From Celerinatantimonas diazotrophica (lineage in GTDB: Bacteria; Pseudomonadota; Gammaproteobacteria; Enterobacterales; Celerinatantimonadaceae), in the NCBI RefSeq assembly GCF_004339545.1, contig NZ_SMGD01000013.1, positions 409,453 to 473,452 on the forward strand: a stretch of 64,000 bases of DNA, in the 5' to 3' direction. Shown piece by piece: positions 9,846 through 17,941 of the stretch. Each line of letters begins with the position of its first letter. Within the stretch, counting starts at the first letter, position 1. The translations under genes and the position numbers were made by a program. The notes under the pieces are model-generated. The model saw only the letters and a list, made by a program, of their open reading frames with translations. It made no database searches and had not been told where the DNA came from.

Positions 9846-12677
9846 TCAAAAATCTAATCCTGGAGTCTGGTCAAACTCGCCTAAGCTGTTTTGAAAATGT
9901 TCACTAATAGCAGTTAGGTAGTTTTGCCAGATAGCTTTACCCTGCTCATAACGTTCAAGGCAAATAGTTTCATCCTCGCATGAAAAAGCCAGCCGCGTCA
10001 GATAAGTCAGGCAAAAATTAACCGAGCCTCGCATCAGTACAAAAAACAGTGAATGGCTATTCGCGGCAGCCTGACCTAAAACCCCCATCTGTTGCATCTG
10101 TTGCTCCAAAATATCCTGCCAACTATGGCAATCTTGCTCTAGGATTTTTTGCATCTGCTCAATATAAGCAACAAAACCATTATCATTAAACCAGTCATCT
10201 AACACTTTAGCTAAGTGAGTTGATTGCGTATCATAAGCCTCATCGAGCAAAAGCTGACGAAAAGCTAATTTATCGATCGAAGAGTTTAAAATTAATACTT
10301 GTTCGGGATGTAATGCGATGGTGCCATTGATATACGCACCATCACTGGTGTTATAGCAATCGACATTCGAATAAAGAGCGAGTGTCTTTTCAATAATTTC
10401 TGCTGAATAGCGAAATTCATATTTGGTAAAAACAAACTCATCAAAATTACCAGCTACGCGCAGGCCAACACCATGCTGGGCATAATCATAAATTTCTGAG
10501 CCATCTTGCTCTTTAAAATACGCCGACTGTTGGCTGTGATGGTAACGTGGATCTTTAAAGCCCAAATCGACTCCGAACAGATACAACTGTTTAAATCCAA
10601 GCGCTAGCGCATAGGCAATCGCACAATTGGAAACAGTTGGATACGAATATAAAATATCTTGATATTTATCTGCATCAGGATTGGCAAGCAAATGCGCTAA
10701 TGTTGCTGCTTCCCCTCGTTTAAAACACAAAAGCGTCTGACGAAACAATGATGAAACATCAGGATGAACGCCATTGACAGTTAACAAGTCAATCTGAGCC
10801 AGCCATTGATTATCCCGCACTTGCCGAATCCAGTGATAGGTTGAGCGAGTCTGTTCTACCTCAGCATGAAAATCAGGTCGAATTCCATATTTATATAAAG
10901 CTTTCAGACTAGTTCCACACGAGATAATAATCGCCCGGTCCTGATATTCTCTAAGCGTGTCGATGCAGTTATCCAATGATGGACCATTCCCGACGATAAA
11001 GACCGGAAACTCCTCTAATTGCTGATTCAGAGTCTTAGAACGTTGCTTTAACAAATAGGGCTCATTGTTTAACAGTGATTGGCGAGTATGTGTCCAGTTG
11101 TAAAAGGCATGATCATAATATTCGCTAATATTGAGCAGCACCTTAAAATGTTCTCGAGTATGACGAATATGCTGGTCAAACTGGCTCTGGAAATAACTGA
11201 CATAAAAAAAGGTATACGAGAGAATATGAATGCCACTGTAATTAAGACGATTTAAGATATCGTCAACCATATTCTCACCATTATCCCCGACATTAAGGTA
11301 TAAGTTTGCCCCGAGTTTATCTAGGCGAGTCAATATCGGTTGCCAATCAATCAGCAATAAACTGGCATAAAAGTAATCACTATTGGGTTCATAAACAATC
11401 AGGTTATCGACTTCATGCTCTAACGCTAACTTTTCAAAAGCATGGCCGATTCCCAAACCGTACATGATAAAAGATGGCAATTTTTGCGGAAGTTTATGAA
11501 ACTGCTCCGTAGGTAGCGACTGAACGAGCTCTTTGAGCTGATCTGAGAATTCATAATGAATATAAGGGCTATTTTTGCGTGTTCCTTTACGTGCATCCAA
11601 GACATCCAATTTTGGCCGACGCGCATAGTGTTCTAAATAGGCCAAACTTTCACTTTTAGCATCTTCAAGATAAAGTGTTACCCCTAACTCAATATCTAGC
11701 AAATTCCATTGCTGGCTCTGATTCTGGAACAACCACCAACGTTTGGCTTGATAACCGCGAAATGAAGCACTGATCTCTGGTAAATACTGCTCAAATGCGC
11801 TTAAATTTTGTGTCAGAAGATTGTTCTTAATTTCACTAGCGTGAGCAAAATAGTGATTGATTGAAAAGCCAAATTCACAGACTCGCTCCTGCTCAAGTTG
11901 CAAACTAGCCAGTGTAGTCAAGTTGTGCCAACAAAGATGACCAAGCGCTAAATCTAACTCTATCTTCGCAAAAAGCGGATACTGATAATGCCGAAACAGA
12001 TGAAAACTTTGTCCTGCGGAACGTTCTAGCCAACTCTCGATTGGCTGTAAATTTTCATTGCCTTCCAAGCCGGATTGAATCGTGACTGAAATATTGTGTG
12101 CAACGCAATAATCAAAAAACTCCTCCCATGGTGCACTTAACAAAGACACTTTTAAAAGATCAACCACCGGCTCTACCAATAAAATAGACTGCCATGGCGC
12201 ACTGCTAGCTAACTCAAGCAGATGATATCCCAACCCACATCCAAGAATGACTAACTGTTCAGTGTCGCTCTGGTGTAGTGACTGATAACGCTGCTCAATA
12301 CCTGGAAATATATCTAAAAGGCCAACGCCATTTTCTTGACTAGCAACAATAGGGGCATAATTTTCCTGCTTATTCACTTTCAATGCCGCACGGCAAAAAT
12401 CTGCCACTTGCTTGGCACTTTCAAGCTTCGGATCAAGAGGATATAGAGAACGACCACGATGAATATCTAAAACACTAAGCTGTTTTTGCCGATTAACAAA
12501 CGGGGAAAAAGCCACGAGCTGATGAGTATTGAGACGTTCAGCGAGTGTTTTATCAAACTGCGCCCAAGCTTCAAGATTTCGCTTTTGGCGACTGAGTAAT
12601 CGCGGTGCCAGTTGTGCTTCGTTTGTTTGCTGAGTCTGTTCATCTAAACAAAGCTGACAATCAATCACATTGAGCAT
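9846..12677 (-). CDS. Motility accessory factor (Maf) flagellin glycosyltransferase
   Basis: 943 residues, cytoplasmic. The central MptE-like (DUF115) domain is recognisable from GNGPSLDNCIDTL near residue 562, HAEVEQT near 605, and the following NCAIAYALALG / LFGVDLGF stretch. Maf proteins transfer nonulosonic acids such as pseudaminic acid from CMP onto Ser/Thr of flagellin before export. The N-terminal 500 residues also contain a Rossmann-like stretch (VILGCGLGYHLLELA near 150). The gene lies just downstream of the fliT-like gene on the same strand and is probably co-expressed with the filament genes. It is long compared with many Maf proteins (600-700 residues). Confidence 0.85.
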   Translation of the reverse strand: MLNVIDCQLCLDEQTQQTNEAQLAPRLLSRQKRNLEAWAQFDKTLAERLNTHQLVAFSPFVNRQKQLSVLDIHRGRSLYPLDPKLESAKQVADFCRAALKVNKQENYAPIVASQENGVGLLDIFPGIEQRYQSLHQSDTEQLVILGCGLGYHLLELASSAPWQSILLVEPVVDLLKVSLLSAPWEEFFDYCVAHNISVTIQSGLEGNENLQPIESWLERSAGQSFHLFRHYQYPLFAKIELDLALGHLCWHNLTTLASLQLEQERVCEFGFSINHYFAHASEIKNNLLTQNLSAFEQYLPEISASFRGYQAKRWWLFQNQSQQWNLLDIELGVTLYLEDAKSESLAYLEHYARRPKLDVLDARKGTRKNSPYIHYEFSDQLKELVQSLPTEQFHKLPQKLPSFIMYGLGIGHAFEKLALEHEVDNLIVYEPNSDYFYASLLLIDWQPILTRLDKLGANLYLNVGDNGENMVDDILNRLNYSGIHILSYTFFYVSYFQSQFDQHIRHTREHFKVLLNISEYYDHAFYNWTHTRQSLLNNEPYLLKQRSKTLNQQLEEFPVFIVGNGPSLDNCIDTLREYQDRAIIISCGTSLKALYKYGIRPDFHAEVEQTRSTYHWIRQVRDNQWLAQIDLLTVNGVHPDVSSLFRQTLLCFKRGEAATLAHLLANPDADKYQDILYSYPTVSNCAIAYALALGFKQLYLFGVDLGFKDPRYHHSQQSAYFKEQDGSEIYDYAQHGVGLRVAGNFDEFVFTKYEFRYSAEIIEKTLALYSNVDCYNTSDGAYINGTIALHPEQVLILNSSIDKLAFRQLLLDEAYDTQSTHLAKVLDDWFNDNGFVAYIEQMQKILEQDCHSWQDILEQQMQQMGVLGQAAANSHSLFFVLMRGSVNFCLTYLTRLAFSCEDETICLERYEQGKAIWQNYLTAISEHFQNSLGEFDQTPGLDF

Positions 12678-12692
12678 AATAGTTGTATCGTT

Positions 12693-12998
12693 TTAACGTT
12701 GCGGATTATAAGTTTTGGCAAGGCGTTTAGCCTGACTGAGCACTGACAATTGTTGCTTAATTTCGTCTTTACTATCAGAGATTTGCTCCGTGAGCTGCTG
12801 CATAGATGCTAAACGACGCTGAAGGATTGGCGAGTTAGGCCCCGCATTAAGTGTCAATTGCTCAAGTATATTTTGATGTTCACTCAGTAAAAAATGAACT
12901 TGCCCAATATCACTATCGGGCAATTTGAGTATGGCCACTAACTGCGACAATAATTGCTCAGAACGTATTTCCAACTGGGCTAAGTGTTCATCATCCAT
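12693..12998 (-). CDS. FliT/FlaI-like flagellar chaperone
   Basis: 101 residues from ATG 12998, eight bases after the fliS stop. The protein is almost entirely helical with leucine/glutamine-rich heptads, as in FliT, the export chaperone of the cap protein FliD. In Vibrio the gene beside fliD and fliS is called flaI. Assignment rests on size, helical character and position, because sequence conservation in this family is low. A longer reading frame starting at 13100 overlaps fliS and is unlikely. Confidence 0.6.
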   Translation of the reverse strand: MDDEHLAQLEIRSEQLLSQLVAILKLPDSDIGQVHFLLSEHQNILEQLTLNAGPNSPILQRRLASMQQLTEQISDSKDEIKQQLSVLSQAKRLAKTYNPQR

Positions 12999-13005
12999 AA
13001 CGATA

Positions 13006-13422
13006 CTAGACAGCGTTACGCTGATTATACGCTTCTTGTTTTGCCGATTCAGGAATGTTATCCCACGCTGATTTAATTGGCAGCAAGATTTCGATGACAT
13101 CAGCTATCTGCTGTGGATCATTAGTCACGGATGCTTCAGATAAATGTTCTAACATAAAGCTATACAGATCATCCAGATTCCGGGAAATCTCACCACCAGC
13201 TTCATGATCGAGCGTACTGCGAAGCGACGATATAATTGCAGTCGCTTTAGCGATGGGTTTCGCTTTATTTGCCAAATCTTTACGTTCGATACATCCTTTG
13301 GCTATCGCTAAATTCTCCAACGCAGATTGCATCAGAAGTTGAGTTATTTTATGTGGATCAGCTGTCGCAATCTGATCACGAATTCCCACCTGACGATATT
13401 GATGAATCCCTTTTTTATACAT
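13006..13422 (-). CDS. fliS: Flagellin export chaperone FliS
   Basis: 138 residues from ATG 13422 (MYKKGIHQYRQV), the usual FliS start. ITQLLMQSALENLAIAKG and the later LDDLYSFMLEHLSEAS are the helices of the FliS four-helix bundle. It binds the C-terminal D0 segment of flagellin and prevents premature polymerisation. It sits between fliD and the fliT-like gene, in the standard cap/chaperone cluster. Confidence 0.9.
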   Translation of the reverse strand: MYKKGIHQYRQVGIRDQIATADPHKITQLLMQSALENLAIAKGCIERKDLANKAKPIAKATAIISSLRSTLDHEAGGEISRNLDDLYSFMLEHLSEASVTNDPQQIADVIEILLPIKSAWDNIPESAKQEAYNQRNAV

Positions 13423-13445
13423 AACGACATCTCTCAACTTTTACT

Positions 13446-14978
13446 TTATAGGTGACTCTGAACATAATTCATTTGCTCTTTGAGCCCAGCCATTGATTTA
13501 TCAAATGCAGTGTATTTATCACGCAACGTTTTTTCATATTGCGCCATGCGATCATCCAACGCCGTTTGATCTTCACTAACCCCTTTCAACCGGGACTGAA
13601 CAGACTGCTGCCGATGATCTAAAATTCCGCCAGTTTCCTCATAACTTTTGACAAACTTGGCAAAACGAGTCGCAATACCATCATCTGATGCAAAAAATCG
13701 GCCAACCTGATTTAAGTCACCATTTAACTGCTCTTTTAATTTGGTATCGTCTACTGATAATTTCCCTTCCCGATCCATTTTTACCCCCATACCATAGAGG
13801 GTATGAACTCGACCGGGTTGCTCCGGGTCTCTCACACCACTACTCACAATCTTACCCATCGCATAACGCATAGTACGAAGCATTGCATCCCCACTCAGTG
13901 GTTTGTGATGTGAGTTATCAGAACCTTTATGCACCTGCTGGGGTTTACTATATTTATCAATCTGAGTCAGAACTTTATTATAAGTATCGACAAAATTATG
14001 GACATTCTTAACCGCCGCATCGATATCGGGTTCAATGGTTAGCTGACTCGATTTACTGGTTTTCTCATGCACCGTCAGACTTACGCCAGAGATAACATTT
14101 TTAAACTGGTTCGTATCGCTGGTTGCATCTAAACCATTAATCCGTACTTTGGCACCGGAGGCAGTTTTGGTTGTCTGAAAATTGGAAACAAAATTAGCTA
14201 ACTTCGCGCTAGTCGTCGTCACCACTAAATCATTAGGATTACCATTATCAGGATTATCATCGTTATCTAATCCTGAAACGGAGCTATCTAAAACAAAATG
14301 AGTGCCATTTTCTGAGTTGATCAAGTTGGCTGTTACGCCAAAATTTTTCGTGTTTTCGTTGATCGCCTTACGAAGCTGCTCAATGGTCATTCCGGGTTTC
14401 ACATCAATATGAAACGATTTTTCTTTACTGCCCTGTCCAACTTTAAAGACCAACTGAGCAGGTGGAGCCGGAGTTTTATCGGGACTGGTACTGGCTTTAT
14501 AGATTTGTTCAGTCCCAGATTTATAAACATTCGTAGAAGTTAATCGCGAACCTTGCGCTAGCTGTAACACATCAACCTGATAGGTCCCATTCACAGCTCT
14601 TCGCGACAGAGAAACTTTATAAGGCTGCGCCAAATCATCCAATGAACTGGCAGCCTGTGAAGATTTTTTATCTTTATCTGATGATTTTGAATTGGCCGAA
14701 TTTGCGGTAGCACCAGAGACTTTTTGCCCGTCCACTAATGCCTGACGAGGCAAAAATTCTTGAGGATTTGTCGCTTTATCAACTGCCTTGCGAAAATTAC
14801 TCAATGCTGATTTTACGCTTCCCACTGCGGAAAGCGTAACGTTCAGCGTGTCCTTGCGCTTTCTGATACGCTGTTCTTGAGGTTGGCGTTCAGCATTAAT
14901 AGAAGCATTCATGAGCGACTCAAGATCGAGTCCACTGCCTACACCTGCTGCTGTCAGTCCTGCACCTACTCCTGCCAT
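13446..14978 (-). CDS. fliD: Flagellar filament cap protein FliD
   Basis: 510 residues. The N-terminal GVGSGLDLESLMNASINAERQP is the FliD_N signature (residues 10-35), and the C-terminal FliD domain includes coiled-coil heptads near 460-505. FliD pentamers cap the growing filament and fold incoming flagellin. A low-complexity Ser/Lys/Asp stretch near residues 88-115 lies in a variable, exposed region. It follows flaG by 22 bp, and fliS follows by 23 bp, so flaG-fliD-fliS-fliT form one operon. Confidence 0.94.
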   Translation of the reverse strand: MAGVGAGLTAAGVGSGLDLESLMNASINAERQPQEQRIRKRKDTLNVTLSAVGSVKSALSNFRKAVDKATNPQEFLPRQALVDGQKVSGATANSANSKSSDKDKKSSQAASSLDDLAQPYKVSLSRRAVNGTYQVDVLQLAQGSRLTSTNVYKSGTEQIYKASTSPDKTPAPPAQLVFKVGQGSKEKSFHIDVKPGMTIEQLRKAINENTKNFGVTANLINSENGTHFVLDSSVSGLDNDDNPDNGNPNDLVVTTTSAKLANFVSNFQTTKTASGAKVRINGLDATSDTNQFKNVISGVSLTVHEKTSKSSQLTIEPDIDAAVKNVHNFVDTYNKVLTQIDKYSKPQQVHKGSDNSHHKPLSGDAMLRTMRYAMGKIVSSGVRDPEQPGRVHTLYGMGVKMDREGKLSVDDTKLKEQLNGDLNQVGRFFASDDGIATRFAKFVKSYEETGGILDHRQQSVQSRLKGVSEDQTALDDRMAQYEKTLRDKYTAFDKSMAGLKEQMNYVQSHL

Positions 14979-15000
14979 AATAATCCGCCGCCCTCTTACA

Positions 15001-15387
15001 CTAAACTATCTTATCAACAAGTAACCCAGCCTGATCAGTGGCATCCTGATACTCTTTTAGCCTAGTGGATATTTCACGAAGCTCCTGAGAAGGGATCTCT
15101 CGGATGACTTCATGGGTATCGGTATTGTAAATGGATGTTACCAATTCCCCATCCTGTTTATCCACTTTAAACCTTACTGCCGTTGATTGCACCTTGAGGA
15201 TCTGGTTAACTTCATCAACTACATTAACTATATCCTCTGATGACATGGTCGCAGGATTCGGGTCTGGAGAGCCCTGCAAGTTCCGCGCCGATCTACTTTG
15301 GCGCCCCCCTTGCACAGGCTCTGAAGAGTGTTGATAAGCCACTGATGACCGATCACCCGTCACGACTGAACTAATATCATTTGACAT
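15001..15387 (-). CDS. flaG: FlaG family protein
   Basis: 128 residues. A disordered Ser/Gln-rich N-terminus is followed by the FlaG domain: VNQILKVQSTAVRFKVDKQDGELVTSIYNTDTHEVIREIPSQELREISTRL. FlaG affects filament length in polar flagellates; its mechanism is not settled. It starts 42 bp after the flagellin stop and may be partly co-transcribed with that gene across a small hairpin (15417-15434). Confidence 0.9.
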   Translation of the reverse strand: MSNDISSVVTGDRSSVAYQHSSEPVQGGRQSRSARNLQGSPDPNPATMSSEDIVNVVDEVNQILKVQSTAVRFKVDKQDGELVTSIYNTDTHEVIREIPSQELREISTRLKEYQDATDQAGLLVDKIV

Positions 15388-15416
15388 CTTTCAGCCTCCC
15401 GTCAAAAACTGCCTTT

Positions 15417-15434
15417 TCTAATCAGCAGATTAGA
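15417..15434 (-). other. Hairpin overlapping the flagellin stop codon
   Basis: A perfect 7-bp stem, TCTAATC / GATTAGA with a 4-base loop, includes the stop codon of the upstream flagellin. A run of five T appears about 15 bases later. It could act as a weak terminator or a 3'-end stabiliser that sets the flagellin-to-FlaG ratio. Confidence 0.4.
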
Positions 15435-16257
15435 TCAGAGCTAACGCAGCTTGTGGACGCTGATTTGCCTGTGCCAAAATCGAAGTACTGGTTTGCTGCA
15501 AAATTTTTGATTCAGTCAATTTTGCGGTTTCTTTTGCAAAGTCAGTATCCCGAATTCGAGAACGAGCAGATGTCACGTTTTCAGACACGTTTGTCAAGTT
15601 GCGGATAGTCGAGTCAAATCGGTTCTGAATTGCACCCAATTTGGCTCGTTGGCTATCCACTGCCTTAATTGCTGTATCCAGACTCCCGATAGCAGCACTA
15701 GACTGACCAACCGACTGAACAGACAAGCCAGACAACCCAAGACCTGCGGCTCCCCAACCACTAGCACGACTAATGTTCACACTAATGTTTTGGTTTGCCC
15801 CCGCATTGGCACCAACTAGGAATTTCGCTGAGAAAGTCCCATCAAGCAGATTTACACCACCGAACTGGGTCGTCTGAGATACACGACTCATTTCAGTTTT
15901 CAGTGAAGATACTTCAGCCTGCAATGCGTTGCGGTCATCCGAGTTGTTCACACCATCTTGCGATTGTACGGCAAGAGTACGCATACGCTGCATCATGGTG
16001 GTTAACTCATCCATGGCGCCTTCTGCTGTTTGTGCAACAGAGATACCATCTTGACCATTCTTAACTGAACGGTTCAGACCTTGGATTTGAGATGTCATTC
16101 GGTTAGAGATCTGCAGACCTGCAGCATCATCTTTTGCCGAGTTGATTCGCTTCCCTGAGCTTAAGCGTTGGTATGCTGTATCCAGCTGAGAGCTAGAACG
16201 AGACAAGTAACGCTGTGCGTCTAGAGATGACACGTTAGTATTAACTACTAATGCCAT
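15430..16257 (-). CDS. Flagellin (distal copy)
   Basis: 275 residues. The conserved D0/D1 N-terminus (MALVVNTNVSSLDAQRYLSRSSSQLDTAYQRL begins it) and the C-terminus ending in ANQRPQAALALI flank a very short central region, as in polar flagellins that lack D2/D3. The protein is exported and polymerised into the filament. Ser/Thr residues in the short central region are candidate sites for pseudaminylation by the nearby Maf. It has its own sigma-28 promoter and a 140-base structured leader. It is about 65-70 percent identical by eye to the next flagellin, so the pair is a tandem duplication. Confidence 0.95.
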   Translation of the reverse strand: MALVVNTNVSSLDAQRYLSRSSSQLDTAYQRLSSGKRINSAKDDAAGLQISNRMTSQIQGLNRSVKNGQDGISVAQTAEGAMDELTTMMQRMRTLAVQSQDGVNNSDDRNALQAEVSSLKTEMSRVSQTTQFGGVNLLDGTFSAKFLVGANAGANQNISVNISRASGWGAAGLGLSGLSVQSVGQSSAAIGSLDTAIKAVDSQRAKLGAIQNRFDSTIRNLTNVSENVTSARSRIRDTDFAKETAKLTESKILQQTSTSILAQANQRPQAALALI

Positions 16258-16402
16258 AATTTGAGCCTCCTAAGATTAACCTCTCTATCTGAACCGGATA
16301 GAGTGGCCTAAAATCAGCAAGGTTGTTGAACCCCGACAGAAGTGAACCTCTTCATGCCAGACAACCTTCCTATTACTGAAGAAACTTTTCTCTTCGCTAA
16401 AA
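16258..16402 (-). promoter_or_regulatory. Structured 5' leader of the distal flagellin mRNA
   Basis: Between the sigma-28 promoter and the ATG the transcript can fold into two perfect stems. AAGGTTGT / ACAACCTT (16319-16368) encloses a smaller hairpin (16339-16353, loop AGGTTCA). CTCTATC / GATAGAG (16283-16303, loop CGGTTCA) sits just before the Shine-Dalgarno TTAGGAGG. Long structured leaders suggest post-transcriptional control or mRNA stabilisation. Base pairing is visible; function is inferred. Confidence 0.6.
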
Positions 16403-16429
16403 GTAACGGCAATGCTACGGCAAACTTTA
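16403..16429 (-). promoter_or_regulatory. Sigma-28 (FliA) promoter of the distal flagellin
   Basis: Minus strand: TAAAGTTT, an 11-base spacer, then GCCGTTAC. The -35 box is a perfect match to the enteric consensus and the -10 matches GCCGATAA at six of eight positions. It lies about 145 bp before the flagellin start. Confidence 0.8.
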
Positions 16430-16601
16430 GATCTTTTTTATCAGAAAGAGGAATTAATTTGCCGTCCAGCGCAAGCGTAACAAAAGTGGCAATAAAATAG
16501 ATTAAAGCACTCTCAGCCAGCATCGACACAGGCAGTGTCAAAATGGAAACAAAAACTTGGCATAATTGATGCTTTATATTCGATGCAGTCTGAACCGCTG
16601 C

Positions 16602-16630
16602 AAAAAAAGCCAGGTTTGGAAAACCTGGCT
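16602..16630 (-). terminator. Strong terminator downstream of the proximal flagellin
   Basis: AGCCAGGTTT and AAACCTGGCT form a 10-bp stem around a 3-base loop, followed on the minus strand by seven T. It ends the transcript of the 16764-17594 flagellin and insulates the second flagellin promoter. Confidence 0.9.
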
Positions 16631-16730
16631 AAATCGCTCATGTGATAGGAGATTGAGAGCGAAATTATAAGCGCTAAATATAATTCTAGGAATTGAGCCT
16701 CCTAAGAGTGTTATATGCGCGAACCTCCTG

Positions 16731-16762
16731 GGACGGTGGACTGAACCCCACCGTCCTTTTTT
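16731..16762. other. GC-rich hairpin immediately after the flagellin stop
   Basis: GGACGGTGG and CCACCGTCC form a perfect 9-bp stem. On the plus strand six T follow, so it would terminate transcription entering flagellin from the antisense side. On the minus strand its loop reads GGTTCAGT and no T-run follows, so for flagellin mRNA it is more likely a 3'-protective structure. A second Shine-Dalgarno-like segment (16691-16706) follows it on the minus strand. Confidence 0.6.
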
Positions 16763-16763
16763 A

Positions 16764-17594
16764 TTAGCCCAACAGAGACAGTGCAGCCTGAGGGCGTTGA
16801 TTTGCCTGAGCCAAAATGGTTGTGGCAGTTTTCTGAATAATCCGGTTTTTAGTTAAATTAGCGGTCTCTTTCGCATAGTCGGTATCTTTGATTCGAGAAC
16901 GAGCTTCTGTCACATTCGACGAAATATTAGTTAAATTTCGAATGGTTGACTGGAATCGGTTCTGAACCGCACCAAGTTTAGCACGCTGAGAGTCCACCTT
17001 TTTAATCGCGTTATCAACTGTTGCAACCGCAGCCGAAGCTTGTGGAACACTATTCACACTTAGACTACCTAAATTCAAACCACTCGTTCCCCAACCCCCT
17101 GGGTTTTCAATGTTCACGCTGATATTCTGTTGTGCACCAGCGTTTGCCCCAACTAAGAACTTAGCAGAAAAAGTCCCATTTAGGATATTAACACCACCGA
17201 ACTGGGTAGTTTGTGCAACCCGACTCATTTCAGTCTTTAACTGAGAAACTTCTGATTGCAATGCATTACGGTCATCTGAGTTATTCACACCATCTTGCGC
17301 TTGAATCGCTAGCGAACGGATACGCTGCAACGAACTGGTTAACTCGTCCATTGCTCCCTCAGCAGTCTGAGAGATTGAAATCCCGTCCTGAGCGTTTAAT
17401 GATGCCCGATTTAACCCCTGGATTTGAGCAGTCATTCGATTTGAAATCTGCAAACCTGCTGCATCATCTTTTGCAGAGTTAATACGAGAGCCAGAAGCTA
17501 AACGCTGAAATGATGTATTCAACGCACTACTGGCTTTACTTAACTGACGCTGTGCGTTTAACGACGATATGTTCGTATTGACATAAAGTGCCAT
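16764..17594 (-). CDS. Flagellin (proximal copy)
   Basis: 276 residues with the D0/D1 N-terminus MALYVNTNISSLNAQRQLSKASS and C-terminus ANQRPQAALSLLG; the variable centre is short. It forms the filament with the tandem copy downstream. A near-consensus sigma-28 promoter lies 34 bp upstream of the ATG, so its leader is short, unlike that of the second copy. Two different leaders behind the same sigma factor suggest different expression levels or timing. The order flgL-flagellin-flagellin-flaG-fliD matches polar flagellar loci of Vibrio. Confidence 0.95.
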   Translation of the reverse strand: MALYVNTNISSLNAQRQLSKASSALNTSFQRLASGSRINSAKDDAAGLQISNRMTAQIQGLNRASLNAQDGISISQTAEGAMDELTSSLQRIRSLAIQAQDGVNNSDDRNALQSEVSQLKTEMSRVAQTTQFGGVNILNGTFSAKFLVGANAGAQQNISVNIENPGGWGTSGLNLGSLSVNSVPQASAAVATVDNAIKKVDSQRAKLGAVQNRFQSTIRNLTNISSNVTEARSRIKDTDYAKETANLTKNRIIQKTATTILAQANQRPQAALSLLG

Positions 17595-17627
17595 AATTAT
17601 ATCTCCTATCTACAATCTGATCCGCTT

Positions 17628-17654
17628 TTATCGGCTTTTTATGTTGTCGACTTA
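17628..17654 (-). promoter_or_regulatory. Sigma-28 (FliA) promoter of the proximal flagellin
   Basis: Minus strand: TAAGTCGA, 11 bases, then GCCGATAA. The -10 box is a perfect consensus; the -35 keeps TAA. A second TAAGTCG lies 16 bases further upstream. A transcript from here has a leader of roughly 25-30 bases. Confidence 0.8.
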
Positions 17655-17769
17655 TATCCTGCCGACTTACCTTATTTAACGGCTGAGATGTCGATTCCTT
17701 TAGGACTTTTTTGCCTGTTTAAGAAGCCGAACAATCCAGCAAACCCTTTATATCTCGGGGACATATTAG

Positions 17770-17796
17770 CTATCGGCCAGCAAGTAGAAACATTAA
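17770..17796 (-). promoter_or_regulatory. Possible second, upstream sigma-28 promoter
   Basis: Minus strand: TTAATGTT, 11 bases, then GCCGATAG. The -10 box differs from consensus only at its last base, the -35 matches at five of eight positions, and the spacing is exact. It lies about 175 bp before the flagellin start, in the same direction as the closer promoter. Confidence 0.45.
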
Positions 17797-17901
17797 GGAA
17801 ATTTGCACATTATTTAGATAAATTTAAAAATAGTGGCGGTTATGGGTGGGGGAGAAATAAAAAAATAGAGAAACAGAATTGGAAAATAAATCCTTTAAAT
17901 G

Positions 17902-17927
17902 AAAAAAGGGCTAAATAGCCCTTTTTT
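17902..17927. terminator. Bidirectional terminator after flgL
   Basis: AAAAAAGGGCT and AGCCCTTTTTT flank a short loop, giving a stem with a T-run on either strand. It lies 15 bp past the flgL stop and ends the flgF-to-flgL operon. Confidence 0.9.
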
Positions 17928-17941
17928 CTAAATCATACATG

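Noticed and set aside
16314..16541. 75-codon minus-strand open frame between the flagellins
   Set aside because: It runs through the sigma-28 promoter and the structured leader, has no ribosome site, and resembles no family.
17688..17918. 76-codon plus-strand open frame upstream of the proximal flagellin
   Set aside because: It covers the candidate upstream sigma-28 promoter and part of the flgL terminator; Lys/Asn-rich composition is what AT-rich non-coding DNA gives.
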